DNA of 64,000 nucleotides from Haloarcula salina. GTDB taxonomy: Archaea > Halobacteriota > Halobacteria > Halobacteriales > Haloarculaceae. Below, piece by piece: positions 15,037-23,886 of the stretch. The position numbers and the translations under genes were made by a program. The DNA is taken from positions 62,001-126,000 of the forward strand of contig NZ_WRXL01000002.1 of the NCBI RefSeq assembly GCF_010119195.1, in the 5' to 3' direction. Within the stretch, counting starts at the first letter, position 1. Each line of letters starts with the position of its first letter. The notes under the pieces are model-generated. The model was not told the origin of the DNA. It did no database searches and was given only the letters and a program-made list of their open reading frames with translations.

Positions 15037-15288
15037 GTGGGCCGAACCGGTCCCACGGTGCGCGAGCAGTTCGACCGCCTGGAGCGTGAGTGGCGGCCGT
15101 TCCGGCGGTCGCTCCGCCGCCGTCACCAGCCGGCGTTCGACGGGCTGTTCGAGCGGGCGCGCGCCCACGCCGACGCCGCGAGCCAGCAGAACGCCCGCGA
15201 CCCGTGGCGGGCGTTCGTGATGACGGTCCTGCTGGCCCAGGAGGCGGAACTGCGAGCGCGCCGCGACGCCGATGGCGTTCAAGATTGA
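15037..15288 (+). CDS. Small basic helical protein in the PolB2 operon
   Basis: An 83-residue protein with a GTG start, preceded by GGAGGTG. It is almost wholly helical and rich in Arg (EQFDRLEREWRPFRRSLRRR). It lies three bases after the RecA-like gene, and its last codons overlap the polymerase start by 17 bases, so all three are translationally coupled. It may bridge or bind DNA for the polymerase. No named domain is recognised. Confidence 0.65.
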   Translation: MGRTGPTVREQFDRLEREWRPFRRSLRRRHQPAFDGLFERARAHADAASQQNARDPWRAFVMTVLLAQEAELRARRDADGVQD

Positions 15289-17443
15289 CGTCCGCGAGGA
15301 CGGCGTGCCGGTCCGCTGGGCGACCGACGGCGAGGGCGTCGCGGCGACCGCCGACCCGGAGTACGAGCCCGCGCTCTACGCCGCCGCCCGGAACGACCGG
15401 ACGCGCTACCTCGACTGGCTCGCAGACGCGGTCGCGCCCGACCCGAAGGTTACCGCCGTCGAGCGCGAGCGGCGATTCACGGCGCTGGGCGCGACCGAGC
15501 GCTCGCCGGTCCTCCGGCTCTCGATCGACCGGCTGGGCGAGGTCCGGCAGGTGGGCCGCGAGATCCGCCAGCGCGAGCACGAGGCCCACGCGCCCGGCGT
15601 GCTCTCGCTGTACGACGTGGACCTCGATCCGCAGTTCCGCTACTGCCTCGACACCGGGCGCGACCCGACGCCCGGGCGGGACCTCCGCACGCTCTCGCTG
15701 TCGCTCCCGCCGGCCGCCCTCGCCGCCGACGACCTGACGGCGCTGACCGTCGACGGCGACTCGGCCGGCGACGACGCGGCGGCGGTTCGACGGGGCGTCG
15801 AGCGGGCCCTCGAATCGTGCGACCCCGACGTGCTCGTCCTCTCCTCGGGCGACATCGTCGCGCTCCTGGCCGACGCGGGCGTCGACCTCGGGCGGCGGCC
15901 GGGCCACCGAAAGCTCGCCGGCGAGAGCACGTACGCCAGCTACGGCCGCGTCGGCCACTCCCCGGCGCGCTACGACGTGCCCGGGCGGGTCGTGGTCGAC
16001 CGCTCGAACAGCTTCCTGCTCGGGCACTCGAGCATGGCCGGCCTGCGGTACTTCGTCGAGCGAGCGGGCAAGCCGCTCCAGGAGGTCGCCAGGGACAGCA
16101 TCGGCGGCGTCCTCACGGCGCTGGAGGTCCGGCACGCTCGCGAGCGGGATGTGCTGGCCCCGTGGCAGAAGCGCCAGACGGAACGCTGGAAGTCGCTGGA
16201 CACGCTCCACGCGGCCGACCGGGGCGGGTTCACGTTCCAGCCGGACACCGGCGGCTCGGCGGGCGGCGCGAACGGCGACGCGGGGGGCTCCGGCGTCCAC
16301 GAGGCCGTCCACGAACTCGACTTCGCCTCGCTGTACCCCAATATCATCCGCGAGTACAACGTCTCGCCGGAGACGATCTGCTGTGACTGTCACGACGGCG
16401 CGGCCGTGCCCGAACTCGGCTACAGCGTCTGCGAGCGCGACGGCTTCCTCGGCGACGTGCTCGGGCCGCTGCTCGACGACCGGGCGGGCTGGAAGGCCCG
16501 CATCGCCGCGGCCGACGAGAGGGCCTCGACCGACGACCTCGAAGCGAAGGCCGACGCCGTCAAGTGGGTCCTCGTCTCCTGTTTCGGCTACCAGGGCTAC
16601 CGCCACGCGAAGTTCGGACGCATCGAGACCCACGAGGCGATCAACGCCTTCGCCCGCGAGATCATGCTCACGGCCAAGGAACGGCTCGAAGCCGCTGGCT
16701 GGCACGTCGTCCACGGCATCGTCGACAGCCTCTGGGTGACGGCCGCTCCCGACCGCGAGCAGACGCCGGTCCGCGAGGTCGCCGCGGCCGTGACCGACGA
16801 GGTGGGGATCGAACTGGAGTACGAGGGGCGCTTCGACTGGATCGCGTTCTGTCCGCGAAAGCGGGCCAGCGGCGCGGCGCTGATGCGGTACTTCGGGCGC
16901 TGGGCCGACGGGACGGCGGCGAGCGCGTCGGAGCGGTACAAACTGCGAGGTATCGAGGCCCGACAGCGGAGCACGTCGCCGTTCGTCGCGGCGGCCCAGC
17001 GCGACCTGCTCGACGCCTTCGACCGCGGGCGCGCGCCGGAACCGGTCTGCGACCGCCTCGCCCGGCACCTGGCGACGCTTCGGCGGGGCGACGTTCCGCG
17101 GGACGACCTGGTCGTCACGCAGCGCGTCTCGAAGCGCGCCGGCGAGTACCGGCGGGCCTCCCGGGCGAAGGCCGCGCTCGAACGGGCGGCCGAACGCGGC
17201 TTCGAGCGCAACCCCGGGCAGTCAATCGAGTACGTCGTCGTCGACGACGACCGCTCGGGGGCCGAGCGAGTCAGACTCGCGTTCGAGGACGGGACGGCGT
17301 ACGACGCCGACTGCTACGCCGACCGCCTCGTCCGGGCCTGCGCCAGCGTCCTCGGGCCGCTCGGCTGGGACGAGCGCCGGATCCGGCAGTACCTCGACGG
17401 AACCCGCGACGCGTCGCTGTCGTCGTTCGGCGACGGGCGGTAG
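15272..17443 (+). CDS. PolB2-type family B DNA polymerase with degenerate motif C
   Basis: A 723-residue family B polymerase homologue. Motif A is intact (Asp350 in LDFASLYPNII). Motif B is altered (VLVSCFGYQGY, about 433-443, instead of xxxNSxYGxxG). Motif C reads HGIVDS (481-486) instead of YGDTDS, so one of its two metal-binding aspartates is lost. No convincing exonuclease motifs (DIE, NxxxFD, YxxxD) are seen in the N-terminal half. A Gly/Ala-rich linker lies at about 327-341. Loss of one catalytic Asp is a hallmark of the archaeal PolB2 group, thought to be inactive or low-activity and possibly translesion-related. Third gene of the coupled operon. Confidence 0.88.
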   Translation: MAFKIDVREDGVPVRWATDGEGVAATADPEYEPALYAAARNDRTRYLDWLADAVAPDPKVTAVERERRFTALGATERSPVLRLSIDRLGEVRQVGREIRQREHEAHAPGVLSLYDVDLDPQFRYCLDTGRDPTPGRDLRTLSLSLPPAALAADDLTALTVDGDSAGDDAAAVRRGVERALESCDPDVLVLSSGDIVALLADAGVDLGRRPGHRKLAGESTYASYGRVGHSPARYDVPGRVVVDRSNSFLLGHSSMAGLRYFVERAGKPLQEVARDSIGGVLTALEVRHARERDVLAPWQKRQTERWKSLDTLHAADRGGFTFQPDTGGSAGGANGDAGGSGVHEAVHELDFASLYPNIIREYNVSPETICCDCHDGAAVPELGYSVCERDGFLGDVLGPLLDDRAGWKARIAAADERASTDDLEAKADAVKWVLVSCFGYQGYRHAKFGRIETHEAINAFAREIMLTAKERLEAAGWHVVHGIVDSLWVTAAPDREQTPVREVAAAVTDEVGIELEYEGRFDWIAFCPRKRASGAALMRYFGRWADGTAASASERYKLRGIEARQRSTSPFVAAAQRDLLDAFDRGRAPEPVCDRLARHLATLRRGDVPRDDLVVTQRVSKRAGEYRRASRAKAALERAAERGFERNPGQSIEYVVVDDDRSGAERVRLAFEDGTAYDADCYADRLVRACASVLGPLGWDERRIRQYLDGTRDASLSSFGDGR

Positions 17444-17504
17444 TCGGCGGCCGCCGCTCGCTCGGAATCAGGACCGTAATGAGGGAGTTCGTCTAACGGT
17501 GTCC

Positions 17505-18053
17505 ATGGAGAAGCTTCGCGAGTCGCTGCACGAGGCCCCGATCATCGACAAGGACGGCTATTCCTATCTCGTCCACCCGCTGAGCAACGGCGTGCCGATG
17601 CTCGACCCCCAGCTCCTGCGGGAGGTCGTCGTCGGCGTGACGCGGGTGGCCGACCTGGACGTGGACAAGATCGTCGCGCCCGAGGCGATGGGCATCCACA
17701 TCGCGACGGCGCTCTCGCTGCAGACGGACATCCCGCTCGTCGTCATCCGCAAGCGCTCGTACGGCCTGGACGAGGAGGTGGCGCTGCACAAGACGACGGG
17801 CTACTCCGACTCGGAGATGTTCATCAACGACATCGAGGCCGACGACGACCTGCTCATCGTCGACGACCTGCTGTCGACGGGCGGGACGATGGCGGCCATC
17901 TGCGACGCGCTCGACGACATCGGCGCGAACATCTCGGACATCGTCGTTGTCTTCCGAAAGGTCGGCGGGTCGGCCCTCGACGAGACCGACTACGAGGTGA
18001 CCAGCCTCCTCGACATCTCGGTCGACCAGTCCGGCGTGACCATCCACGACTGA
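17505..18053 (+). CDS. hpt: Hypoxanthine/guanine phosphoribosyltransferase (archaeal type)
   Basis: A 182-residue purine salvage enzyme that joins hypoxanthine or guanine to PRPP. The PRPP-binding loop is visible as LLIVDDLLSTGGTM (about 119-132), and the N-terminal block EAPIIDKDGYSYLVHPLSNGVP is typical of the archaeal HGPRTase family, which is shared with some regulatory homologues. The ATG at 17505 is preceded by a TATA-like CGTAATGA about 27 bases upstream; a GTG two codons earlier is possible. Related haloarchaeal PRTase-fold proteins can act as transcription regulators (GfcR), but those carry an N-terminal HTH that is absent here. Confidence 0.85.
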   Translation: MEKLRESLHEAPIIDKDGYSYLVHPLSNGVPMLDPQLLREVVVGVTRVADLDVDKIVAPEAMGIHIATALSLQTDIPLVVIRKRSYGLDEEVALHKTTGYSDSEMFINDIEADDDLLIVDDLLSTGGTMAAICDALDDIGANISDIVVVFRKVGGSALDETDYEVTSLLDISVDQSGVTIHD

Positions 18054-18081
18054 GCGGGGTCGGTGAGGTCCGGGGGCGGCC

Positions 18082-18384
18082 TCAGTCCCGCGACGCGGCC
18101 GCGGCCATGTGCTCTCTGGCCTCTTCGGGCGTCATCCCGCGGACGCCGCAGGCACAGGAGAGCAGTTCCGGGTCGGTCAGGTCGTCGACCTCCTCGGCGT
18201 CGGCGCGGTCCAGCGCGTCCGCCTCGGCGTCGTAATCGAAGGTCACGCGGTAGGTGACCTGCGCGACCCCCTCGATGCGGTGTGACTCCTCGGGGTCGGG
18301 GTTCGAGATCGCCTCGCTGTGTTCTTCCTGCATCGCCGACTTCCACTGTTCGAGGTTCGACTCGGGGTCGCGCTCGTCACTCAT
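18082..18384 (-). CDS. Haloarchaeal hypothetical protein with C-x-C motif
   Basis: A 100-residue acidic protein. The N-terminal third is charged and disordered in character; the middle (VAQVTYRVTFDYD) looks like a beta strand pair, and the end has SCACGVRGMTPEEAREHM, with two close cysteines that could bind a metal. It is convergent with the hpt gene (28 bases apart). No known function. Confidence 0.6.
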   Translation of the reverse strand: MSDERDPESNLEQWKSAMQEEHSEAISNPDPEESHRIEGVAQVTYRVTFDYDAEADALDRADAEEVDDLTDPELLSCACGVRGMTPEEAREHMAAAASRD

Positions 18385-18483
18385 ACGGGGACCGTCGGCG
18401 GCGCGCCTGAAAAAGCGGTCGGGGCACGGGACGCCTCCACCGCTCTCGGAACGCTTTTGCCCGCGAGGGCCGCTGGCTTCGCT

Positions 18484-18900
18484 GTGGCCGACGCTCGACG
18501 CACGGACCTGACGCGCCCGCTCCTCGCCGCCGCCACGGTCGTCGCCGCCGTGGCGACGGTCGGGAGCCTCTATCTCTCGCTCGGTCTCGGGCTGACGCCG
18601 TGTCGGCTCTGCTGGTACCAGCGCATCTGCATGTACCCGCTGGTCGTCGTCCTCGGCGTGGCGACGCTCGAAGACCGGCCCGCCGTGGCTCGCACCGCGC
18701 TGCCGCTGTCGGTCCTCGGGGGAACCATCGCGGCCTACCACTCCTGGCTCCAGGTGACCCAGACGGCCTGCGGGCTGGGCGCGTTCAGTTGCGCGCAGGT
18801 CCAGTACCGCGTGGCCGGGCTGACGGTTCCGAACCTCGCGCTGACGGCGTTCGTCCTCGTCACGGCGCTCGTCGCCGCGGCGTACGCGGGGCGGTCGTAG
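18484..18900 (+). CDS. Disulfide bond formation protein, DsbB family
   Basis: A 138-residue four-TM protein that passes electrons from thiol oxidation to quinones. The first cysteine pair is in TPCRLCWYQRICMYP (about 38-52), matching the DsbB C-x-x-C-W-x-Q-R signature. The second pair is in TACGLGAFSCAQVQY (about 95-109), in the extracellular loop. The start is a GTG at 18484, chosen because CTTTTG at 18454-18459 is a TATA-like box centred about 27 bases upstream. Likely acts with an extracytoplasmic thioredoxin-like partner encoded elsewhere. Confidence 0.88.
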   Translation: MADARRTDLTRPLLAAATVVAAVATVGSLYLSLGLGLTPCRLCWYQRICMYPLVVVLGVATLEDRPAVARTALPLSVLGGTIAAYHSWLQVTQTACGLGAFSCAQVQYRVAGLTVPNLALTAFVLVTALVAAAYAGRS

Positions 18901-18963
18901 GGGTACCGGCGGCCGCTCGCCGCGACCCGACCCCTTTTTCGACAGCCCGCCGTTGGCCCGGAC

Positions 18964-19995
18964 ATGGAGTACACACGACTCGGTTCGACCGGGACGACGG
19001 TCTCACAGCTGTGTTTCGGCACGTGGCGCTTCGGGCGCGACACCGGCGGCGTGGTCGAGACCGACCGCGAGGAGGCCCACGACCTGCTCGACGCGGCGTG
19101 GGACCGCGGCGTCAACTTCATCGACACGGCCAACGTCTACGGCAATCCGAACGGCACGAGCGAGGAGTACATCGGCGAGTGGCTGGACGACTACGACCGC
19201 GAGGACTTCGTCATCGCCTCGAAGGTGTACTTCCCCTTCGACGGCCGCGGCGAACCGGGTCCGAACGACTCCGGGCTGGGCCGCAAGCACATCTGTGCTC
19301 AGGTCGAGGGAACGCTCGACCGCCTCGACACGGACTACCTCGACCTCTACTACATCCACCGCTGGGACGAGGACAGCGACATCGAGGAGACGCTGGCGAC
19401 GCTCGACGACCTCGTCCGCGAGGGGAAAGTCCACCACCTCGGCGCGTCGACGATGGCCGCCTGGCAGCTGACGAAGGCGCTCTGGACGAGCGACGTGGAA
19501 GACTACGAGCGCTTCGAGGTGACACAGCCGCTCTTTCACGCGGGCTACCGCGACGACGTGAAAGACTACCTCGACGTGTGCGCCGACCAGGACCTCGCGG
19601 TCTGTCCGTACTCGCCGCTGGCCGGCGGCTTCCTCACCGGGAAGTACGAGCGCGCCGACCCCGACGACCCGAAGCAGTTCGAGGGGCCGGAGGGCTCGCG
19701 GGGCGACATCTACGACTCCTTCGAGGACTACTACCTCTCCGAGCGGGGCTGGCACGTCCTCGACGAGCTCCGGGCGGTCGCCGACGAACTCGACGCTACG
19801 CCCGCGCAGGTCGCGCTCCGCTGGCTCGTCGAACAGCCCGACATCACCTGCGTCCCCATCGTCGGCGCGCGCACCGTCGACCAGCTCGACGAGAACGTCG
19901 GCGCGGTGGACATCTCGCTGTCGGACGAGCAGTTCAACCGCATCGTCAGCGCCCGCTACGCCGACGACGGCGAGCGCTGGGGCCACCGCGACTGA
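18964..19995 (+). CDS. Aldo/keto reductase
   Basis: A 343-residue AKR family oxidoreductase, similar to the one at 11352-12323. It starts MEYTRLGSTGTTVSQLCFG. Catalytic residues are seen in FIDTANVYGNPNGTSEE (Asp, Tyr), IASKVYF (Lys) and YYIHRWD (His). The C-terminal cofactor segment is VPIVGARTVDQLDENVGAV. CTTTTTC at 18934-18940 lies about 27 bases before the ATG. The insertion FPFDGRGEPGPNDSG around residue 90 is typical of the YhdN/YajO-like group. Substrate unknown. Confidence 0.92.
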   Translation: MEYTRLGSTGTTVSQLCFGTWRFGRDTGGVVETDREEAHDLLDAAWDRGVNFIDTANVYGNPNGTSEEYIGEWLDDYDREDFVIASKVYFPFDGRGEPGPNDSGLGRKHICAQVEGTLDRLDTDYLDLYYIHRWDEDSDIEETLATLDDLVREGKVHHLGASTMAAWQLTKALWTSDVEDYERFEVTQPLFHAGYRDDVKDYLDVCADQDLAVCPYSPLAGGFLTGKYERADPDDPKQFEGPEGSRGDIYDSFEDYYLSERGWHVLDELRAVADELDATPAQVALRWLVEQPDITCVPIVGARTVDQLDENVGAVDISLSDEQFNRIVSARYADDGERWGHRD

Positions 19996-20124
19996 GACCG
20001 TCGCCCACTGGCGGCGCGACCACGTGCGTCCCACGACCTCGCGGCGTGACGACTGTCGGGACAATCGCCGGGGTATTCAATTAGGCATTCTTCTTATTCC
20101 GTCGGCACACGTATCGCCCCTGGA

Positions 20125-20754
20125 ATGGCAACAGTTGCGGAGTTTCGCCTCCCGATCGAGGCGTTCGTTCTCGGTCGCCTCTTCGAGCACTATCCCGACG
20201 CAGTCGTCGAGATCGAGCGGGTCGTTCCCACCGCGGACACCGTCCTCCCGTACGTCTGGCTGGACGGCGTCGACGGCGACGACGCGGCGGCGGCCCTCGA
20301 CGGGACGCCGGGACTGCAGTCCGTCGAGGTCATCGACACGGTGAACGGCTCGTCGCTGCTCCGGTGCAACTACGCTTCGGAAGACGGCGGCGTGAGAGCG
20401 ATCACCGCCGCCGACGTGACGCTGTTGAGCGCCGTCGGCGACGCCGACGGCTGGACCGTCCAGGTTCGAGGAGACTTACCGGCCGACGTCTCTGCGTTCC
20501 ACCGGGCGTGTACCGACGCGGACCTCGACCCGGCGCTGGTCGAACTGCACGACCTCACGGAGACGGGCAGCGCACCGTCGCTGACCGAATCCCAGCGGGA
20601 AGCCCTCGTCCTCGCCGACGAGATGGGGTACTTCGACGACGACCGGCGGGTGACGCTCGACGACATCGCCGACGAACTCGGCATCTCCCGCCAGGCGCTG
20701 TCGAACCGACTGCGTCGCGGCCACCGAACGCTGATTCGACGCGACGTTCACTGA
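20125..20754 (+). CDS. Bat-like HTH-10 transcriptional regulator
   Basis: A 209-residue protein. The C-terminal domain (about 148-205) is the bacterio-opsin-activator HTH: LTESQREALVLADEMGYFD followed by VTLDDIADELGISRQALSNRLRRG. The N-terminal part (about 1-140) resembles the GAF/HTH-associated sensor-like region found in short Bat-type regulators, with no obvious ligand residues. It is probably a DNA-binding regulator of a local or distant set of genes. The neighbour at 20835-21182 on the same strand has a HalOD1 domain, which often accompanies haloarchaeal signalling genes. Confidence 0.85.
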   Translation: MATVAEFRLPIEAFVLGRLFEHYPDAVVEIERVVPTADTVLPYVWLDGVDGDDAAAALDGTPGLQSVEVIDTVNGSSLLRCNYASEDGGVRAITAADVTLLSAVGDADGWTVQVRGDLPADVSAFHRACTDADLDPALVELHDLTETGSAPSLTESQREALVLADEMGYFDDDRRVTLDDIADELGISRQALSNRLRRGHRTLIRRDVH

Positions 20755-20808
20755 CGACGCGCGCTGGTCACCTAAATAAGGGTTACATAGTCAATGCGAT
20801 TTCCTATC

Positions 20809-20821
20809 CACGTTCAACGTG
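20809..20821. promoter_or_regulatory. Perfect odd palindrome upstream of the HalOD1 gene
   Basis: CACGTT-C-AACGTG lies 14-26 bases before the ATG at 20835, over or just after the expected transcription start. The adjacent Bat-like protein is an obvious candidate binder, but this is inference. Confidence 0.4.
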
Positions 20822-20834
20822 TGTAGGGTAGTAC

Positions 20835-21182
20835 ATGTCTGGCTCTGACGATCGTTGCGACGACGCTCCCGCCGCTGACCTCTTGGGCGCGTCCGAGACA
20901 GTCTTTAATTCTCTCAGTTATCACGACGAGACCAAGGCCACGGTCGGCGAGTTCGACGGCGATGCGGCGTCGGTATCACAGGCCGTCGTCGAACTCGTCG
21001 CGTACCAGAGCGACTGCGACGCCCTGGACCTCTCGCCGCTCCAGGACACGATCGACACCGAGGCCCTGGACGAACTGTTCGCCGACCGCGACGGAACTCC
21101 CTCGACGGTCACGATGACGTTTCTCTACGAGGGCGTCTCCGTCTCGCTCCGCGACGGCGCCGTCGAGACGGTCCCGCTCTGA
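20835..21182 (+). CDS. HalOD1 output-domain protein
   Basis: A 115-residue acidic protein whose body matches the halobacterial output domain: SQAVVELVAYQSDCDALDL, then PLQDTIDTEALDELF and the strand pair VTMTFLYEGVSVSLRDG. These domains follow receivers or occur alone in haloarchaea; the mechanism is not established. It lies 80 bases downstream of the Bat-like regulator on the same strand, with its own upstream palindrome, and converges with the endonuclease III gene. Confidence 0.85.
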   Translation: MSGSDDRCDDAPAADLLGASETVFNSLSYHDETKATVGEFDGDAASVSQAVVELVAYQSDCDALDLSPLQDTIDTEALDELFADRDGTPSTVTMTFLYEGVSVSLRDGAVETVPL

Positions 21183-21233
21183 CCCGGCCCGAGCAGTCGG
21201 TCGGACCGGCTCGGTTCGGGACGCCACGGCACC

Positions 21234-22049
21234 TCACTCCACCGTCTCGGCCGGGTCGACGACCTCGCCGCTCATCGGATAGACGCCGACCTGGTCGCAG
21301 CGGCCGGCCAGCGGGCAGGCGTCGGGGTCGTCGAGACAGGCCGGTTTGCGCGCGGTGCAGTACTCGCGACCGAACTGGATCATCGCGGTGTGCCCGAAGC
21401 CGCACTTTTCGGGCGGCACGTCCCGCTCCAAATGCTCTCGAACGCCCTCGTGGTCGGCGTCGGCCGGAGCGAGCCCCATCCGCCGGGCGATGCGGTGGAC
21501 GTGCGTGTCGACGGGAAAGACGCCCTCGCGGCCCCCGGCGAACAGGAGGACACAGTCGGCGGTCTTCGGGCCGACGCCGTTCATGTCGAGTAAGGTCTCC
21601 CTGACCTCGTCGGGATCGCGCTCCCTGACGAACTCGTCGAAGCCGCCCTCGCCGCCGTAGACCTCGCAGATCCGCTGGGCCAGCGCGACGATGCGCGCTG
21701 ACTTCTGGTTGTAGAGCCCGGCCGAGGAGATGACCTCGGCGAGTTCCTCCTGGTCCGCGTCGGCGAGTGCGCGGGCGAGGTCCCCGTCCGACGACTCGCT
21801 CCCGTACCGGGCCACGAGGCTGTCGTGGGCCGGCTGACTCGCCTTGTCGGAGGTGTTCTGGCTGAGGATCGTGCGGACGAGGCACTCGAAGGCGTCCCGG
21901 CCGCCGTAGGTCTTCTGCCAGTACAGATCGCCGAGGCGGTCGACGACGGCCTCGGCACGCGTCCCCGCGGTCTCGGGATCGAACGCGGCCGCGCGGCCGC
22001 CGCCCGACGCGCCGCCGCTGATGTTCTCGTCCGGTTCCGGGTCGCTCAT
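21234..22049 (-). CDS. nth: Endonuclease III (DNA glycosylase/AP lyase)
   Basis: A 271-residue HhH-GPD glycosylase that removes oxidised pyrimidines and nicks the abasic site. The helix-hairpin-helix is MNGVGPKTADCVLLF (about 156-170), with the catalytic Lys at 162, and the catalytic Asp is Asp181 in FPVDTHVHR. A 4Fe-4S cluster is supported by Cys231, 238, 245 and 251. The N-terminal 30 residues are an acidic/Gly-rich extension. Divergent from the APC permease gene. Confidence 0.93.
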   Translation of the reverse strand: MSDPEPDENISGGASGGGRAAAFDPETAGTRAEAVVDRLGDLYWQKTYGGRDAFECLVRTILSQNTSDKASQPAHDSLVARYGSESSDGDLARALADADQEELAEVISSAGLYNQKSARIVALAQRICEVYGGEGGFDEFVRERDPDEVRETLLDMNGVGPKTADCVLLFAGGREGVFPVDTHVHRIARRMGLAPADADHEGVREHLERDVPPEKCGFGHTAMIQFGREYCTARKPACLDDPDACPLAGRCDQVGVYPMSGEVVDPAETVE

Positions 22050-22166
22050 GTCCGAACCGAGGGGCGGGACGGCCAAAACGCCTGCCCCGAATCGCGTCCC
22101 GTCGGTTGGGTCCCCGGCAAATGCCGGCAGCGCGTTATTGCGACCGGGGGTCGTATCCCCCCGGCG

Positions 22167-23525
22167 ATGGGAGAGGCCGACCTCGGACTCACGGAAGCGG
22201 TCTCGATCGCACTGGGCGGGATGATCGGCGGTGGCATCTACGCCGTGATGGGCGTCGTCGCGAAGGTCACGATGACGGCCACGTGGGCGGCGTTCGCCCT
22301 CGCCGGCGTCGTCGCGCTCTGTGCGGGCTACTCGTACAACGCGCTCAACGAACGCAGCGACGACCGCGGGGGAGCGGTGTCGTTCGTGCAGTGTTACCTC
22401 GGGAACTCCACGCTGGCCGGGATGGTCGGCTGGACGCTCCTCTTCGGCTATATCGGGTCGATGGCGATGTACGCCTTCGCGTTCGCGGAGTTCGCGATCA
22501 CGCTCGGGCTCCCCGCCGGACTCGCCGGCCTCCCGACGCGGCCGGTGGTGTCCGTGCTCGCGGTCGCCGGCTTCGTCGGCCTGAATCTGCTGGGTGCGCG
22601 CTCGACGGGGATGGCGGAGAACGTCCTCGTCGCGCTGAAGGTCGCCATCCTCGTGGCCTTCGGGATCCTCGGGCTGGTCTACGCCACCGGCTACAGTTCC
22701 GCACCGCTCGAACTCGGGTTCGGGCGGCTCGCCGGCGTCAGCCCGCTCGTCGCGGCGGCCATCTCCTTCGTGGCGTTCCAGGGCTGGCAACTGCTGTTCT
22801 ACGACCAGGACAGCATCGAGAACCCGACAGAGACGATCCGGAAGGCGGTGTACGTCTCGATCCCGGCTGCGGTCGTGGTGTACGTGCTGGTCGGCGTCGT
22901 CACCGTCAACCTCGTACCGGACGCGCTGACGAGTCACCCGCACGTCGCGCTGAAGGACGCCGCGTCGATGATGATGCAACCCTACGGGCTGGCGTCGGTC
23001 GGCGCGATACTGCTCTCCGTGTCGGCGCTGTTCTCGACCGGAAGCGCCATCAACGCGACGCTGTTCTCCGCGGCGCACTTCGCGAAGGGAATGTTGACCG
23101 ACGACCTGTTGCCGGACGACCTGGGCGATAGCGACGCGGACGGCGTCCCCCAGCGCACGCTCCTGGTCATCGGCGTCATCACGGCCGCGTTCTCGGCGGT
23201 GGGGAGCTTGAGCGCGATCACCTCCTTCGCCTCGCTGTCGTTCATCGTCATCTTCGGCGCGATGAGCGTCCTCGCCTTCAGCCGGCGGGACGCGGACGGC
23301 GTCAATCCGATCCCGCCCGCGATCGGCGCGGTCGGCTCGGCCGCCTTCTTCCCGCTGATGCTGTACAACCTCTACAGCCGCGAACCGAACACGTTCTACA
23401 TGGTGCTCGTCGTCGCCGCGGCCGTCGTCGCCGTCGAACTGCTCTACTTCGAGCGGTCGTATCTCGAACGGGAGGTCACGCGGGTCGAGAGCGCCGTCAC
23501 CGACGCTGTCGGGTCGGACGACTGA
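22167..23525 (+). CDS. APC family amino acid/polyamine permease
   Basis: A 452-residue membrane transporter with about twelve helices. The first helix carries the substrate-binding loop LGGMIGGGIYAVMG typical of the APC superfamily, and the sixth-helix region ISFVAFQGWQLLFYDQDSIENP matches the family's TM6 break followed by the conserved acidic/Asn block. Substrate cannot be assigned; many haloarchaeal members sit near UspA genes, which are absent here. The ATG at 22167 gives the normal N-terminus directly before TM1. Confidence 0.9.
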   Translation: MGEADLGLTEAVSIALGGMIGGGIYAVMGVVAKVTMTATWAAFALAGVVALCAGYSYNALNERSDDRGGAVSFVQCYLGNSTLAGMVGWTLLFGYIGSMAMYAFAFAEFAITLGLPAGLAGLPTRPVVSVLAVAGFVGLNLLGARSTGMAENVLVALKVAILVAFGILGLVYATGYSSAPLELGFGRLAGVSPLVAAAISFVAFQGWQLLFYDQDSIENPTETIRKAVYVSIPAAVVVYVLVGVVTVNLVPDALTSHPHVALKDAASMMMQPYGLASVGAILLSVSALFSTGSAINATLFSAAHFAKGMLTDDLLPDDLGDSDADGVPQRTLLVIGVITAAFSAVGSLSAITSFASLSFIVIFGAMSVLAFSRRDADGVNPIPPAIGAVGSAAFFPLMLYNLYSREPNTFYMVLVVAAAVVAVELLYFERSYLEREVTRVESAVTDAVGSDD

Positions 23526-23700
23526 GCGGACGCAGTTCGATGGCCCAGCGGCAAAAGCGTCGCCGCTGGGAACGACGAGTTCTGGGGCGAAAACGGAGGG
23601 CGTCTGTCGACGCCCGGGACAGACACGAGAGATACCTCGTGGCGCGCAGCGACGGGCCATGCCCACGGTATCCGTCGCTGAAGATGGTCGATCGTGACGA

Positions 23701-23826
23701 TTAGGGGTCGCCTCGTTCGGTCTCACCTCCGTGCTGGGACAGACGCGCGCGGACGCCAGGCAGGGCGACACCCGACTCGCTGGGCCGACAGTGGTCGCGC
23801 CGCCGCGTGTCCTGTTCGTCCGGCAT
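23701..23826 (-). pseudogene. Possible remnant of a secreted/lipoprotein gene under a DtxR-like box
   Basis: A 41-codon frame starts MPDEQDTRRRDHCRP at an ATG whose upstream 35 bases closely match those of the cupredoxin lipoprotein gene (both end AGTGTATGCC, both with TTAGG-N4-CCTAA or a close form). RRRD near the start recalls the Tat motif of that neighbour, but no hydrophobic stretch follows. I read it as a decayed duplicate start; it could also be a real small gene. Confidence 0.35.
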
Positions 23827-23833
23827 ACACTAA

Positions 23834-23849
23834 TTTAGGCAACCCTAAA
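23834..23849. promoter_or_regulatory. DtxR/IdeR-like operator
   Basis: TTTAGG-CAAC-CCTAAA is a perfect 6-4-6 inverted repeat. TTAGG-N4-CCTAA is the core of the DtxR-family metal-repressor consensus. It lies 8-23 bases before the ATG of the vestigial frame at 23826. Confidence 0.6.
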
Positions 23850-23880
23850 ACACAAAAAGGCATCGATTTTTCGGCCACCC

Positions 23881-23886
23881 AAAAAA
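23881..23886 (-). terminator. T-run terminator of the cupredoxin gene
   Basis: On the minus strand, TTTTTT begins 28 bases after the end of the gene at 23914. Archaeal termination commonly occurs at such T-runs without a hairpin. Confidence 0.4.

Noticed and set aside
14858-17068. Long antisense frame opposite the PolB2 gene
   Set aside because: Same cause: GC-rich third positions open the opposite strand. PolB motifs on the plus strand decide the coding strand.
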